Assembly: GCF_009912395.1 (NCBI RefSeq)
Contig: NZ_WNDO01000006.1
Location: 62,001 to 126,000 of the forward strand
DNA length: 64,000 nucleotides
Reading direction: 5' to 3'
Source: Luteibacter sp.
Lineage (GTDB): Bacteria; Pseudomonadota; Gammaproteobacteria; Xanthomonadales; Rhodanobacteraceae
The position numbers and the translations under genes are program-made. Below are positions 18,401 to 26,413 of this stretch, piece by piece (position 1 is the stretch's first letter; every line of letters begins with the position of its first letter). The notes beneath the pieces are model-generated. The model did no database searches, had not been told where the DNA came from, and worked only from the letters and a program-made list of their open reading frames with translations.

Positions 18401-20795
18401 GATCGACCCCGTCAATGATGTCCAGTGTGGTCGATCCGATGCGCTCGCGGAAGACAAAGTCGGTCGTGAATACGACGCACGCGATCGCCTCCTCACGGTC
18501 AACTATGCCGATGGCTCGCCCGGCCAGGCCTTCACCTACGATGCCGCAGGCGATGTGACGCATAGCGCCTCGGGTGATATAGCCTGGGATTTCGAGCGAA
18601 ATTCGCGTGGTGCCTTGACGTCGGAAACGCTGTCGGTGGACAGTCACCGTTGGTCTTTCGGCTACGGTTATGATGCTTCGGGTCATCCGAGCGGCATCAC
18701 CTATCCGGATGGGCAAGGCCTTTCGTTCGACGTCGATGCTCTGGGGCGGGCTCGACGCGTCGAGTCCTTTGCCACCGGCATCACCTATCACCCAGACGGA
18801 ACGTTGCAGGCGATGACGCTCGGTAATGGCGTGTCGTTCAATGCGCAGCAGAATGCCCGGCATCTCGTCGCCAATGCGAGCTACGGCACGGCCTCGCAGC
18901 TCGCGATCAGCCAGGATATTCGATACGACGCCAACGGCAATCCGCTCACCATCACCGATCTGGCGACCACGGGGCAGCGAACGAAGACGTTCGGCTACGA
19001 TGGTCTGGATCGCCTGGTTTCCGCCAAGTCGTCGCTTTGGGGCGATGAGTCGTATGCCTACGACGCCTTGAACAATATCGCTGCCATCGTGCTCAACGGA
19101 TCGCAGCGGACGTACAGCTACGACAGTGCGAATCGTCTGCAGTCGATCGCATCGGGTACGGCCATCACGACGTTCGCCTACGATAAACGCGGAAATGCCA
19201 CGGCGAAGGACGCGGTGCCTCGTCGTTTCGATCTGGGAAATCGACTTGTCGATACGATGGGGCAGTCGATGCGTTATGACGCTGCGGGTCGGCGAGTGAA
19301 GCTCTCGCGCGGTACGAAGGACACCTACTACGCCTATACGGCCAATGGCCGTCTGATGTGGGAATACGATCCAGCGACGGAGACGGGAAAGGACTATGTC
19401 TATGCGGCGAACAAGCTCGTCGCGCGCATGGATACTCAAAAGCTTTCCGATCAGCCGCCCGTGCTGAGTGGCCCGTCGAGCGTGGGTCTGGGGGAAACGA
19501 TCCATCTCACATGGACTGCCGTGACCGGAGCCGAATATTACGAGGTGCTGGAGCTGACTCCCGGTGGCGAGGCCATTCTCGCCTACAAGGGCGCGGGGCG
19601 GTCCGTGGATAGGGTGCATCAGGATGCCGGCACCTATCGTTATCAGGTACAGGCCTGTCGGGGCGACAGCTGCAAACGCTCCAGTGAGCCCTTTCCCGTA
19701 ATCGTCCGAGCACCCCCCGCAGCTCCGGCTGCGCCTGCCTCGGTGTCGGCTTCGGCGTCCGCCGACTTGTTCATCGTAACGGTCCATTGGTCCGAATCCC
19801 CTGATGCCAGCCGATACGAAGTCCAGGTCAGCTACCAGTGGAACGCGTCCGTCGACCTCTACAAGGGGCCTGCGTTGACGACTCAGCACTATACGGCGTC
19901 CGATGGTTTCTATATTTACCAGGTACGCGCCTGCAACGACGTCGGATGTAGCGCCTGGGTGGCTTCGCCTCGTGTGGACGAGAAGCATCATCCCGTCGTT
20001 CCGGCGAACGTATCGGCCCCCGCGAGTAGTGGCGCATCGGTTGGCATTTCCTGGAATACTTCGGCCTATGCGGTCAAATACGAGGTAGAGGTTTCCAGGA
20101 ATGGTGGGGCGTTCACTGCATTCGCCACGGTCAACGCGCCTGCCGTTACCTATGTGGCGTCGGATTCGGGAACCTATGCGTTCCGGGTGCGTGCGTGCAA
20201 CGACGTTCAATGTAGCGACTATGGTCCTGTCGCGACGTCAGCTGTCCGCGTGGCGCCTAAATTTGCGCCCAACGTGTCGGTGCCTTCGGCGAGTGCCTCC
20301 GATTCGTATACCGTCTCGTGGACCGGCGTCAGCGACGCGGATAATTACCTTGTTCAGGAACAGGTCAACGGTGGTGGCTGGGGAACACTGCAGCAGCTAG
20401 CCAGTGGTGCCCTCGCGATCCAAGGGCGAGGCACGGGTGTCTATGGTTATCGTGTCCAGGCCTGCAATACAGGTGGTTGCGGCCCGTTCAGTGGCGTGGC
20501 CAGCGTCACGGTAAGCCTGATACCAGCGGTACCGACCGTCACCGCGTATACCCGAAACAGCCCCCGGTTCATCAGCCTCATCATCAGCTTGTCTCCGGTG
20601 CCAGGAGCGACCTGGTACGAATCCAACGATGTCGACCCGAATGCGAATCCCAATGGAATCATCGTGAATCGCGGAGGCGCCACCGAGTACGAGGCGGATT
20701 CGTTGGATATTTCGGAGTTGCCCTTCCAGGGCAGGCACCGTGTTCGGTCCTGCAATTCGCAAGGCTGCTCTGACTGGAGCGAGTGGAAGCGATGA
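15486..20795 (+). CDS. Secreted RHS/YD-repeat shell protein with C-terminal Fn3-like modules
   Basis: 1769 residues. A signal peptide with a basic leader runs to about residue 42 (GFFGAMALCMAAGVVSA). RHS/YD repeats cover about residues 280-1310 (YDGDRLTRIDGSDGRSLSF, YAYDPMNRLTHV, YDANGNPLTIT, YSYDSANRLQSI) and would form the hollow RHS shell. After LVARMDTQK come five Fn3-like modules (about 1320-1769), each ending in a Cys pair such as YRVQACNTGGCGPF. It lacks the RHS core/cleavage motif and any toxin tip; those are on the next gene, whose ATG overlaps this stop (ATGA). The start at 15486 has GAGAG upstream; 15477 is possible. Confidence 0.85.
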   Translation: MTRMHVRGRLVTKGWSRLKVRYGFFGAMALCMAAGVVSAAVPEHEYKDLIKINDSIQPLGDAPFGARINRYTGELSFFTIDAQLAGTGPLLRLGREMHPGELTEPTMYQPPGFGDWNIAIPRLVTRVPGDMKWQIMRLGQIKDTRCSEFASPSAALNRWGPFRDADWFTGMQLVTEDGIARELLERHPDNHLAPTDANGVSLESSHGAVTTDNWQFGCLPSTKNGQPGEGFLGMAPDGTRYWFDWLVFDSRRTSVQTTMGTPQTFTLPVYRAAMLVTRIEDRFGNYLNYSYDGDRLTRIDGSDGRSLSFAWNADQTIASMTLGSGNAIRTWEYAYTTKVISPARTDHYLTTMKQPDGMAYGFDLSSFANAMVGDIQPDVSTCDIGVEGRISHSDMWGKHFMGRISGPSGLIESYDITLTKHGRANVPRVCYPNEYNTPWYAAAPAEFYTQSIVARTQEGTGTRLAWSYQHGTPHASWAGQCGDAICASNTVTEVRPDGASDRYTFSIAWGETEGQLQRVDYNAGGSPSRSVVTTYASAAQGPYPVRFGYDPSPGSMNDARITRITPVSGQSILQDGDTYQAVVDEFDEFAQPVRTRRFSSMSPQTVSSERSVWLNDKVRWIIGLPVQTDELGTGHVISRREYDPSSLTLSARYDFGRLSMRYAYDANGNLASFTNPKGGVTTLGDYMRGIPRHIVFPATAGAPAGAEQSIAVDEVGNVTAIRNERGELTQYAYDPMNRLTHVVYPAYMGMPWNDRFISYEWVAAGRGIPSAHLRRTEREGQATAHTDYDAWFRPVLEDKMALDGTLASSRGHAYDWRGQTTFDSYAMAGTPDLGAMNEGVWTDHDGLGRLSATRSTSEQGILTTKTEYLSGARVANTDARQARTVTTYQVFDQPDYGRPLRIDAPEGLSQSIERDIYGKPLSVTQSGGGLSLTKWWFYDASQRLCRTREPESGNTVADYDDNGNVIWTAVGQIDPVNDVQCGRSDALAEDKVGREYDARDRLLTVNYADGSPGQAFTYDAAGDVTHSASGDIAWDFERNSRGALTSETLSVDSHRWSFGYGYDASGHPSGITYPDGQGLSFDVDALGRARRVESFATGITYHPDGTLQAMTLGNGVSFNAQQNARHLVANASYGTASQLAISQDIRYDANGNPLTITDLATTGQRTKTFGYDGLDRLVSAKSSLWGDESYAYDALNNIAAIVLNGSQRTYSYDSANRLQSIASGTAITTFAYDKRGNATAKDAVPRRFDLGNRLVDTMGQSMRYDAAGRRVKLSRGTKDTYYAYTANGRLMWEYDPATETGKDYVYAANKLVARMDTQKLSDQPPVLSGPSSVGLGETIHLTWTAVTGAEYYEVLELTPGGEAILAYKGAGRSVDRVHQDAGTYRYQVQACRGDSCKRSSEPFPVIVRAPPAAPAAPASVSASASADLFIVTVHWSESPDASRYEVQVSYQWNASVDLYKGPALTTQHYTASDGFYIYQVRACNDVGCSAWVASPRVDEKHHPVVPANVSAPASSGASVGISWNTSAYAVKYEVEVSRNGGAFTAFATVNAPAVTYVASDSGTYAFRVRACNDVQCSDYGPVATSAVRVAPKFAPNVSVPSASASDSYTVSWTGVSDADNYLVQEQVNGGGWGTLQQLASGALAIQGRGTGVYGYRVQACNTGGCGPFSGVASVTVSLIPAVPTVTAYTRNSPRFISLIISLSPVPGATWYESNDVDPNANPNGIIVNRGGATEYEADSLDISELPFQGRHRVRSCNSQGCSDWSEWKR

Positions 20796-21799
20796 AACAC
20801 ATGATCTCCTTCGTGGTAAGGCTGGCTTTCGGATGGATGCTTGCCTTCGGTCTGGCAGGCAATGGCCACGCCGCTGACAAGGTGATCCACGTCACCTATT
20901 ACTACACCGATTCGCAAGGCTCGGTGCTAGCCACCGCCGACGAGTCCGGACGCGTCCTCACGGTGTCCGACCGTAAGCCCTATGGCGATCGCGCGATGGG
21001 GCTGCCGGAAGAGGGCCCCGGCTATGCGGGGCATGTCGATGATCCCGACACGGGGTTGGTCTACATGCAGGCCCGGTATTACGACCCCTCCGTGGGACGA
21101 TTCCTGAGTGTCGATCCCGATGCGGCGGGTGATGGCGACGTGCATGGCATATCGCGATTTGCCTACGGCAACGACAATCCCGTCGCGTACCGCGACCCGG
21201 ACGGGCGGCAGAGCGTGCCGCTCGATGCGTACACGTCGCGCTGGCCCGGCTCCGAGCAGGAGAAGCTCTACAACTTCATCTCGGGAATGGGGGGGACCTT
21301 CGTCAGCATCCTCACCATGTCGAACGTGTTCGACAAGGCACCGGCAGGATCGGGAAGCGGCGCGGTGGCCTCGTCCGGCTTCCCGCTGGAGTTTGCCGCC
21401 GCAGGAGGCGCCACCATGGCAGCACGAGCCGCCACATCGGTGCTCCGGGCATCCGTGGAAGCCGCTGGCGAAGGCGTCGCAGCGTCGGCAGCCACGGCAG
21501 CCACGGTCGCACCGACGCTGCCAAGGATGCGGCTCTTGGATATTACGGCCAGAGGGGCCAAGATGCCGAATTACCAAGCCAGTTGGACACTACGTCAGTT
21601 TGAAGATCATCTCGACGGTGCGGGATTCACTTCACAGGTCAATGGCCCGGTGAAGTTGTGGTTCGACCCGGCGGGAACGAAGACCTTCTCTACGCGTACG
21701 TTTTCAACAAGCACGAACGGCGCCACTGGCGAGCTCTATCGCGCAGGCCAAAAAGGTGCGGCCGCGAAAGTTCGATTCCTGGATAAGCAGACACCATGA
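20792..21799 (+). CDS. Secreted RHS-core protein with C-terminal toxin-like tip
   Basis: 335 residues with its own signal peptide (FVVRLAFGWMLAFGLAGNGHA). Residues 35-128 are the RHS-associated core: YYYTDSQGSVLATADESGRV, GYAGHVDDPDTGLVYMQARY, VGRFLSVDPD and YGNDNPVAYRDPDG, the last being the usual junction before variable tips. A hydrophobic Ala-rich linker (about 165-240) leads to a roughly 95-residue basic tip (SWTLRQFEDHLDGAGF ... GELYRAGQKGAAAKVRFLDK). The tip is unassigned; size, charge and position suggest a nuclease-type toxin (inference). The next gene overlaps by 4 bp and is the probable immunity protein. Confidence 0.8.
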   Translation: MKHMISFVVRLAFGWMLAFGLAGNGHAADKVIHVTYYYTDSQGSVLATADESGRVLTVSDRKPYGDRAMGLPEEGPGYAGHVDDPDTGLVYMQARYYDPSVGRFLSVDPDAAGDGDVHGISRFAYGNDNPVAYRDPDGRQSVPLDAYTSRWPGSEQEKLYNFISGMGGTFVSILTMSNVFDKAPAGSGSGAVASSGFPLEFAAAGGATMAARAATSVLRASVEAAGEGVAASAATAATVAPTLPRMRLLDITARGAKMPNYQASWTLRQFEDHLDGAGFTSQVNGPVKLWFDPAGTKTFSTRTFSTSTNGATGELYRAGQKGAAAKVRFLDKQTP

Positions 21800-22362
21800 A
21801 AGTATTGACCGATTCGTCTCTTTTCGACCAATGGATATCGCGGACGGGAAATATTCCCGAGAAGCCGTTCGAGCACGTCGCGGCGATCGACTATCGAAAC
21901 TTCATGGCCTTCGGCTACACCGAGATATTCCTGGTGGACGTTATCGATGCGATACGTAGCATGGCTGATGACGAGGACGCCGAGGAAATATGCTATCTGT
22001 TCACAGCGCCGGATCCGAGAAGCTATTTCGATGAAACGGGATTCTTCGGCGCAGTGACATTCCGGCCCGACGAGCCGTCGAGCGACATCGAGGAAGCGCT
22101 TTACGCTCCCCGACGCGGGCTGGAAGTCTACTCGATCTACGAGACCTCACATCGCACCTACGTGCTTCCCAGTCGTGGATCATGGATGATTGTCGCGGAC
22201 CGGGACGCCGACCTGGCGCTGCTTTGCTTCCGATCGGCGGAGGATTTACAGCGTTTCAGGTTGCTTTCGCCGACACTCGAGGGCTTCGATACCCTGGCCG
22301 ATGCAGCGACCCATGCCCGGTCGTTCATGGATTACGATCTCGATCTCGGAGCACTGTCTTGA
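21796..22362 (+). CDS. Putative immunity protein for the RHS toxin tip
   Basis: 188 residues, cytoplasmic (no signal peptide or membrane helix), strongly acidic (SMADDEDAEEIC, ADRDADLALL, MDYDLDLGA). It matches no family I recognise. The evidence for immunity is position: its ATG overlaps the stop of the toxin-bearing RHS-core gene, and it is followed by a terminator. An acidic partner for a basic tip is typical of nuclease immunity proteins. The lower GC and lack of relatives in the window suit a horizontally exchanged module. Confidence 0.65.
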   Translation: MKVLTDSSLFDQWISRTGNIPEKPFEHVAAIDYRNFMAFGYTEIFLVDVIDAIRSMADDEDAEEICYLFTAPDPRSYFDETGFFGAVTFRPDEPSSDIEEALYAPRRGLEVYSIYETSHRTYVLPSRGSWMIVADRDADLALLCFRSAEDLQRFRLLSPTLEGFDTLADAATHARSFMDYDLDLGALS

Positions 22363-22409
22363 TCCTTTAGTCACCATCGCGTTCCGGGGGAAAGCGATGC
22401 GGTACCTCG

Positions 22410-22449
22410 AGGCCTCGCCCGTTTGAAGGGGCGGGGCCTTATTGTTTTC
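22410..22449 (+). terminator. Rho-independent terminator after the RHS operon
   Basis: AGGCCTCGCCC (22410-22420) pairs with GGGCGGGGCCT (22429-22439, one G-U pair) around a short loop and is followed by TTATTGTTTTC. It closes the three-gene RHS/toxin/immunity operon. Confidence 0.8.
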
Positions 22450-22610
22450 AGCGATCCCCTTTCCAGGGAGGCTTCGCTATTTTCGGCGAGATCTCTCCTT
22501 GGGCATCGGGCGAGCCTCATGTTCGACGATCTAGCTGTTCATGAAAATCGACCTATCCGGCACAAATGACACATGGGGTGTCGTTCGTTGTGAGGATGGG
22601 GAGTCAATGA

Positions 22611-24135
22611 ATGAATAGATTAGTTCTGGGTAGAAACATCCTGGTCGCCAGTGTGCTCTCTGTGTCGACTCTGGGCTCGCTAGTTGTTGAGGCGCAGTCG
22701 AATACCTTTCCGTAAGGCAATACGGAAGCTCCAGTCCTCTCAATGACGGAAAAGCAGTATTGGAGGATGATATCCGTCGGGCTCTGCAAAGGGTTGTGGA
22801 CAAGCCGGAGCGTATCGAAGGGCAGGCCCAGTCCATCACGGTAAAGGTTGTTGTTCCCGATGCGGGAGACAAGATGATGGTGGACCTTGGTCGGGGATAT
22901 AAGCCAGCTCACGACGGTGCGGCTTTTGAAGACATCATTCATGATCTGGAAACGACGTTTCATACCGTGATGATTGAGAGAAAAATCAACTATCAGATTG
23001 ATTTTTATTCGGCGATATAAGTATCGGTGAGTTCCTCGAAATCGAGGACTCGAAGCTTGATATTCAGCAGCAGTCGAGGGTGCATCGCGATGCCCCTTCT
23101 GCGAAGGACGTGGTGGTCGTTTCTGCCGGCCACGGTATGTACTACCACCGTGGGTTTAAGAAGTGGACATATCAGCGTGACCCTCATAATGGAATCGTTG
23201 AGGACATGGCGACGCCGAGCTTCTCGAGACGTCTTGAACGATATCTTCAGCATAGGAGTGGGGTTGAGGTCGCCAGGGCTAGGTCGGATTCGCTTGATCG
23301 ATTCGAAGATAGTGGCCTGGTTTATTACCAGCTCGGCGCCCGGTACCGACTCAAGTCCTTGTTTCCCGATGCTCCCCAGATATGGAACAGCATGAAAACA
23401 GATAAATCGCCGCTGATTGAACGTGACCAGGATATTCGTTCCCGGCCTTACTAAGCCAATCATCTGAATGCGACCTCGCTGATCCATCTGCACACGAATG
23501 CCGCCGAGAACCCTGGTGTGCGGGGTCTGCGTGTGTACTACGCAGAGGGGCGATCGGACAGCAAGCAATTTGCGCGAATTGCCGCTTGCTATATGAAGGA
23601 GTCCATTCGATCCATTCCGTCTTATTCGAACTATCCTGTGGAAGAGAATCCCTTTTCAGGGCGGCATGGAGAAAATCGTTATGCCAGGATGCCCTCGATC
23701 ATTGCCGAGGTCGGCTTCCATACCAACGCCGAGGATGCCAGGGCGATCCAGCATCCGGTGTTCCAGGACGCGGCGATGCGTGGCCTGGAGAAGGGCTATC
23801 GGATGTTCCAGGACGGAAAGGGTTGCGAGACCTTCACGGTCGCATTTCCCGACGCGGACCTCGTTTCCGGCGACTCAAGGGACATCGATGCCGCGGTAGG
23901 CGGCCATCCGCGTTATCCGATTCGATACACCATGCGGGTTGTCGAGTGCACACAGGGATTTCTCTGTGTCGGCGGATCGGGCGTGTTCTACGACGAGACC
24001 GAGGCTCACACCACGAACCGTTCGTGCCATACGGCGACGAAGCCGTTCAAGATCGTCTGGGAGGTCACGGCCAGGGACGAGGACGGCATCGTCGCGACCA
24101 CCCAGACGACCATGAATTGCCAGCCCAAGGTCTGA
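22611..24135 (+). pseudogene. Secreted N-acetylmuramoyl-L-alanine amidase (Amidase_3), decayed
   Basis: The gene begins with a signal peptide (MNRLVLGRNILVASVLSVS) but shifts frame near 22700 (continuing YLSVRQYGSSSPLNDGKAVL). It shifts again near 23005-23020 at a T-rich run (continuing GEFLEIEDSKLDIQQQ), and has an in-frame TAA at 23452-23454 that splits RSRPY from ANHLNATSLIHLH. Across the pieces the Amidase_3 zinc site is visible: VVSAGHG, LIHLHTN and the catalytic Glu in IIAEVGFHTN. A C-terminal extension of about 100 residues follows. Two frameshifts and one stop mean no functional enzyme; the coding pattern is still clear, so decay is recent. GC is low at the 5' end. Confidence 0.8.
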
Positions 24136-24205
24136 GGCCGGGTCGGATGCCGGAAAGCCGCTTCGGGACAAGCCCAGCCTAAAACATGTTTCATGTACTG
24201 ATGAG

Positions 24206-24236
24206 TTGACAAATAGGGGGCGGGCGCGGAGAATTC
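24206..24236 (+). promoter_or_regulatory. Possible sigma-70 promoter for the antiporter gene
   Basis: TTGACA at 24206-24211 is followed after 18-19 bp by an AT-rich element (AGAATTC). If used, transcription would start near 24243 and leave a 170-nt leader containing the two hairpins at 24276 and 24361. Confidence 0.4.
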
Positions 24237-24275
24237 TGTACCAGGCGGTTCTCTTAATAATGGCTGCCTGCCCCG

Positions 24276-24320
24276 TCCCGATGCTGGATACCCCTCCCTC
24301 CCCCCGCTCCAGCATCGGGA
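24276..24320 (+). other. Perfect 13-bp inverted repeat in the antiporter leader
   Basis: TCCCGATGCTGGA (24276-24288) and TCCAGCATCGGGA (24308-24320) are exactly complementary around a C-rich 19-nt loop. The T-run after it (CCTTTTC) is weak. It is either a terminator for upstream transcription or a structured leader element. Confidence 0.55.
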
Positions 24321-24360
24321 CCCGGCCTTTTCACATTTGGATCCTTATGATCCCCGTAGG

Positions 24361-24394
24361 CGACCGACTCTAGCGAGCCGGTCGTTTTTCTTTT
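24361..24394 (+). terminator. Hairpin plus T-run just before the antiporter gene
   Basis: CGACCG (24361-24366) pairs with CGGTCG (24379-24384), followed directly by TTTTTCTTTT. It ends about 20 bp before the antiporter ATG, so it would act as an attenuator if transcription starts upstream. Confidence 0.6.
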
Positions 24395-24416
24395 GGGAAC
24401 AAGGATCTGCACGTCT

Positions 24417-26198
24417 ATGGAACTGGCAATGCTGCTGACCCTGATGCTCGGCATCGGGTTCCTGTGCCAATGGGTGGCCTGGCGGGTGCGCCTGCCGGCG
24501 ATTCTCTTTCTGCTGCTCGCGGGCATCGTGGCTGGACCGGTTTCCGGCTTGCTGAGACCGGACGCGCTGCTCGGCGACCTCCTGTTCCCCATGGTGTCCC
24601 TGGCAGTGGCGGTCATCCTGTTCGAGGGCAGCCTCACGCTGCGCTTCGGTGAACTGAAGGGGATCGGGCACGCAGTGCGGGGACTGGTCACCTACGGTGC
24701 CGTGGCGGCCCTGCTGATGCTGGCCGCCGCGGCACACTGGATCGGCGGACTGAGCTGGGAGCTTTCATTGTTGTTCGGTGCGCTGACCTGCGTGACCGGG
24801 CCGACGGTGATCGCGCCGATGCTGCGTACCGTGCGTCCCAATGCGCGCATCGCCAGCGTGCTGCGCTGGGAAGGCATCGTCATCGATCCGATCGGCGCCT
24901 TGTTCGCGGTGCTGGTGTACGAAGCGATCGTGTCGCATCGCGAAGGGCATTCGATCCAGGTGTTCCTGGGCACGGTCGCCTGCGGCGTCATCGTGGGTGG
25001 CGTCGCCGCCTTCGTGCTCGGTCGCCTGCTGCGTCGGCAGGTGATTCCCGAATACCTGCAGAACTTCGGCACGCTTGCCGCCGTGCTGGCGGCCTTCAGT
25101 CTTTCGAACCATGTTGCGCACGAGTCCGGCCTGCTCGCGGTGACGATCATGGGTATCGCGCTGGGCAACATGCGCGACGTGCACATCGACGACATCATGG
25201 ATTTCAAGGAGCACCTGACGACGCTGCTGGTGTCGACGTTGTTCATCCTGCTCGCCGCGCGTCTTGACTGGCCTCTGCCCGATGGCGCGTTGTTTGCGGG
25301 CATCGCGATCTTCGTCGTCGGCCAGGTGCTGATCCGTCCGCTGTCGGTTTTCCTCTCCAGTATCGGCAGCACGCTCGCCTGGCGCGAGCGCGCGCTGATC
25401 GCCTGGGTGGCGCCGCGCGGCATCGTCGCGGCGTCGGTATCGGCGCTGTTCGCGATTCGCCTGGAAAAGATCGGCATGAGCGGTGCGGATAAGATGGTGC
25501 CGCTGGTGTTCCTGATGATCATCGGCACGGTGGTGTTCCAGAGCGCGACGGCGCGTCCGCTGGCGCGCTGGTTGAAGGTGGCCGATCCCGAGCCGCGCGG
25601 CGTGTTGATCTACGGTTCCGACACGGTCGCGTTGGAAATCGCGCAGGCGCTTGCTGCGAACGAAGGCTTGCGTGTAGTGGTGGCCGACGACGACTGGAAC
25701 GGCATACGCGCGGCGCGCATGGCGGGCCTGCCGACCTTCTTCGGCAATCCCGCGTCACAGGCGGCGGATCGCAATCTCGACCTGGCGGGCATCGGCCACC
25801 TGTTCGCGATGTCGACGCATCGCGAGCTGAATTCACTGGTGAGCGTGCATTACCGCGAAGAGTTCGGGCGGGACAAGGTGTATCGCCTGCGCAACCTCTC
25901 GCCGGAGGAAAGCCACGGTCGCGCGTCGCTGGCTGGCAGCCTGCTGGCGACCGCGTTGTTCGCCGATGACATGACCCATGCACGCTTCGCGGAGTTGCTG
26001 GGTGAGGGCTGGCGGATCAAGTCCACTCGTCTGAGCGAGACCTTCGACTGGCCGCACTTCATCGAGCAGTACGGCTCGCGGACGGTGTTGCTGTTCGGCA
26101 TGGAGGAGAAGGGCGACCTGCGCGTGGCGTCGGGGGCGAGGGAGCTGGAGCCGCGCCCCGGCTGGACGGTGATCGCCCTGGTGCCTCCGGAGCGCTGA
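24417..26198 (+). CDS. CPA-type cation:proton antiporter with C-terminal RCK-like domain
   Basis: 593 residues. About twelve membrane segments (from MLLTLMLGIGFLCQWVAW to FLMIIGTVVFQSATARPLA) fit the NhaP/CPA1 family; ILFEGSLTLRF, TGPTVIAPMLR and EGIVIDPIGA are the conserved transport blocks, with Asp in DPIGA a likely ion-binding residue. After residue 390 a Rossmann-like TrkA-N/RCK domain follows (GVLIYGSDTVALEIAQAL, VVADDDWNGIRAARMAG). It exchanges Na+ or K+ for H+ at the inner membrane. The ATG at 24417 has AAGGA upstream; a TTG at 24393 would add residues lying in the terminator. Confidence 0.9.
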   Translation: MELAMLLTLMLGIGFLCQWVAWRVRLPAILFLLLAGIVAGPVSGLLRPDALLGDLLFPMVSLAVAVILFEGSLTLRFGELKGIGHAVRGLVTYGAVAALLMLAAAAHWIGGLSWELSLLFGALTCVTGPTVIAPMLRTVRPNARIASVLRWEGIVIDPIGALFAVLVYEAIVSHREGHSIQVFLGTVACGVIVGGVAAFVLGRLLRRQVIPEYLQNFGTLAAVLAAFSLSNHVAHESGLLAVTIMGIALGNMRDVHIDDIMDFKEHLTTLLVSTLFILLAARLDWPLPDGALFAGIAIFVVGQVLIRPLSVFLSSIGSTLAWRERALIAWVAPRGIVAASVSALFAIRLEKIGMSGADKMVPLVFLMIIGTVVFQSATARPLARWLKVADPEPRGVLIYGSDTVALEIAQALAANEGLRVVVADDDWNGIRAARMAGLPTFFGNPASQAADRNLDLAGIGHLFAMSTHRELNSLVSVHYREEFGRDKVYRLRNLSPEESHGRASLAGSLLATALFADDMTHARFAELLGEGWRIKSTRLSETFDWPHFIEQYGSRTVLLFGMEEKGDLRVASGARELEPRPGWTVIALVPPER

Positions 26199-26340
26199 AC
26201 CCTTTTCTTGACGCGTTGCCGCAGTGCGCCGAAAATAGCGCCTGCGGCCGCGCGCAGTCTCCCCGCCCTCGGCCGCAGTCTCCCCCTCGACAGCCAGCCA
26301 AGCTCGCCTCCCGCGAGCCCAGCCAGCAATCGTTGTTGTC

Positions 26341-26406
26341 GTAGGAGCGCGCTTGCGCGCGATGGGAATATCGGCAGCTGGCTATCGCGCGCAAGCGCGC
26401 TCCTAC
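26341..26406. repeat. REP doublet (REPIN-like)
   Basis: Two inverted 23-bp REP units (26341-26363 and 26384-26406) separated by 20 bp, between convergent antiporter and aceA genes. Each unit runs from GTAGGAGCGCGCTTGCGC to GCGAT. Confidence 0.9.
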
Positions 26407-26413
26407 AGGGGGC

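Noticed and set aside
17430-20210. 926-codon antisense frame opposite the RHS gene
   Set aside because: Shadow frame; the plus strand carries clear YD repeats over the same span.
22760-23020. Separate small gene of 86 codons
   Set aside because: It is an internal piece of the frameshifted amidase; coding continues in other frames on both sides.
24276-24320. Insertion-sequence terminal inverted repeats
   Set aside because: Arms are only 19 bp apart, with no transposase or target duplication.
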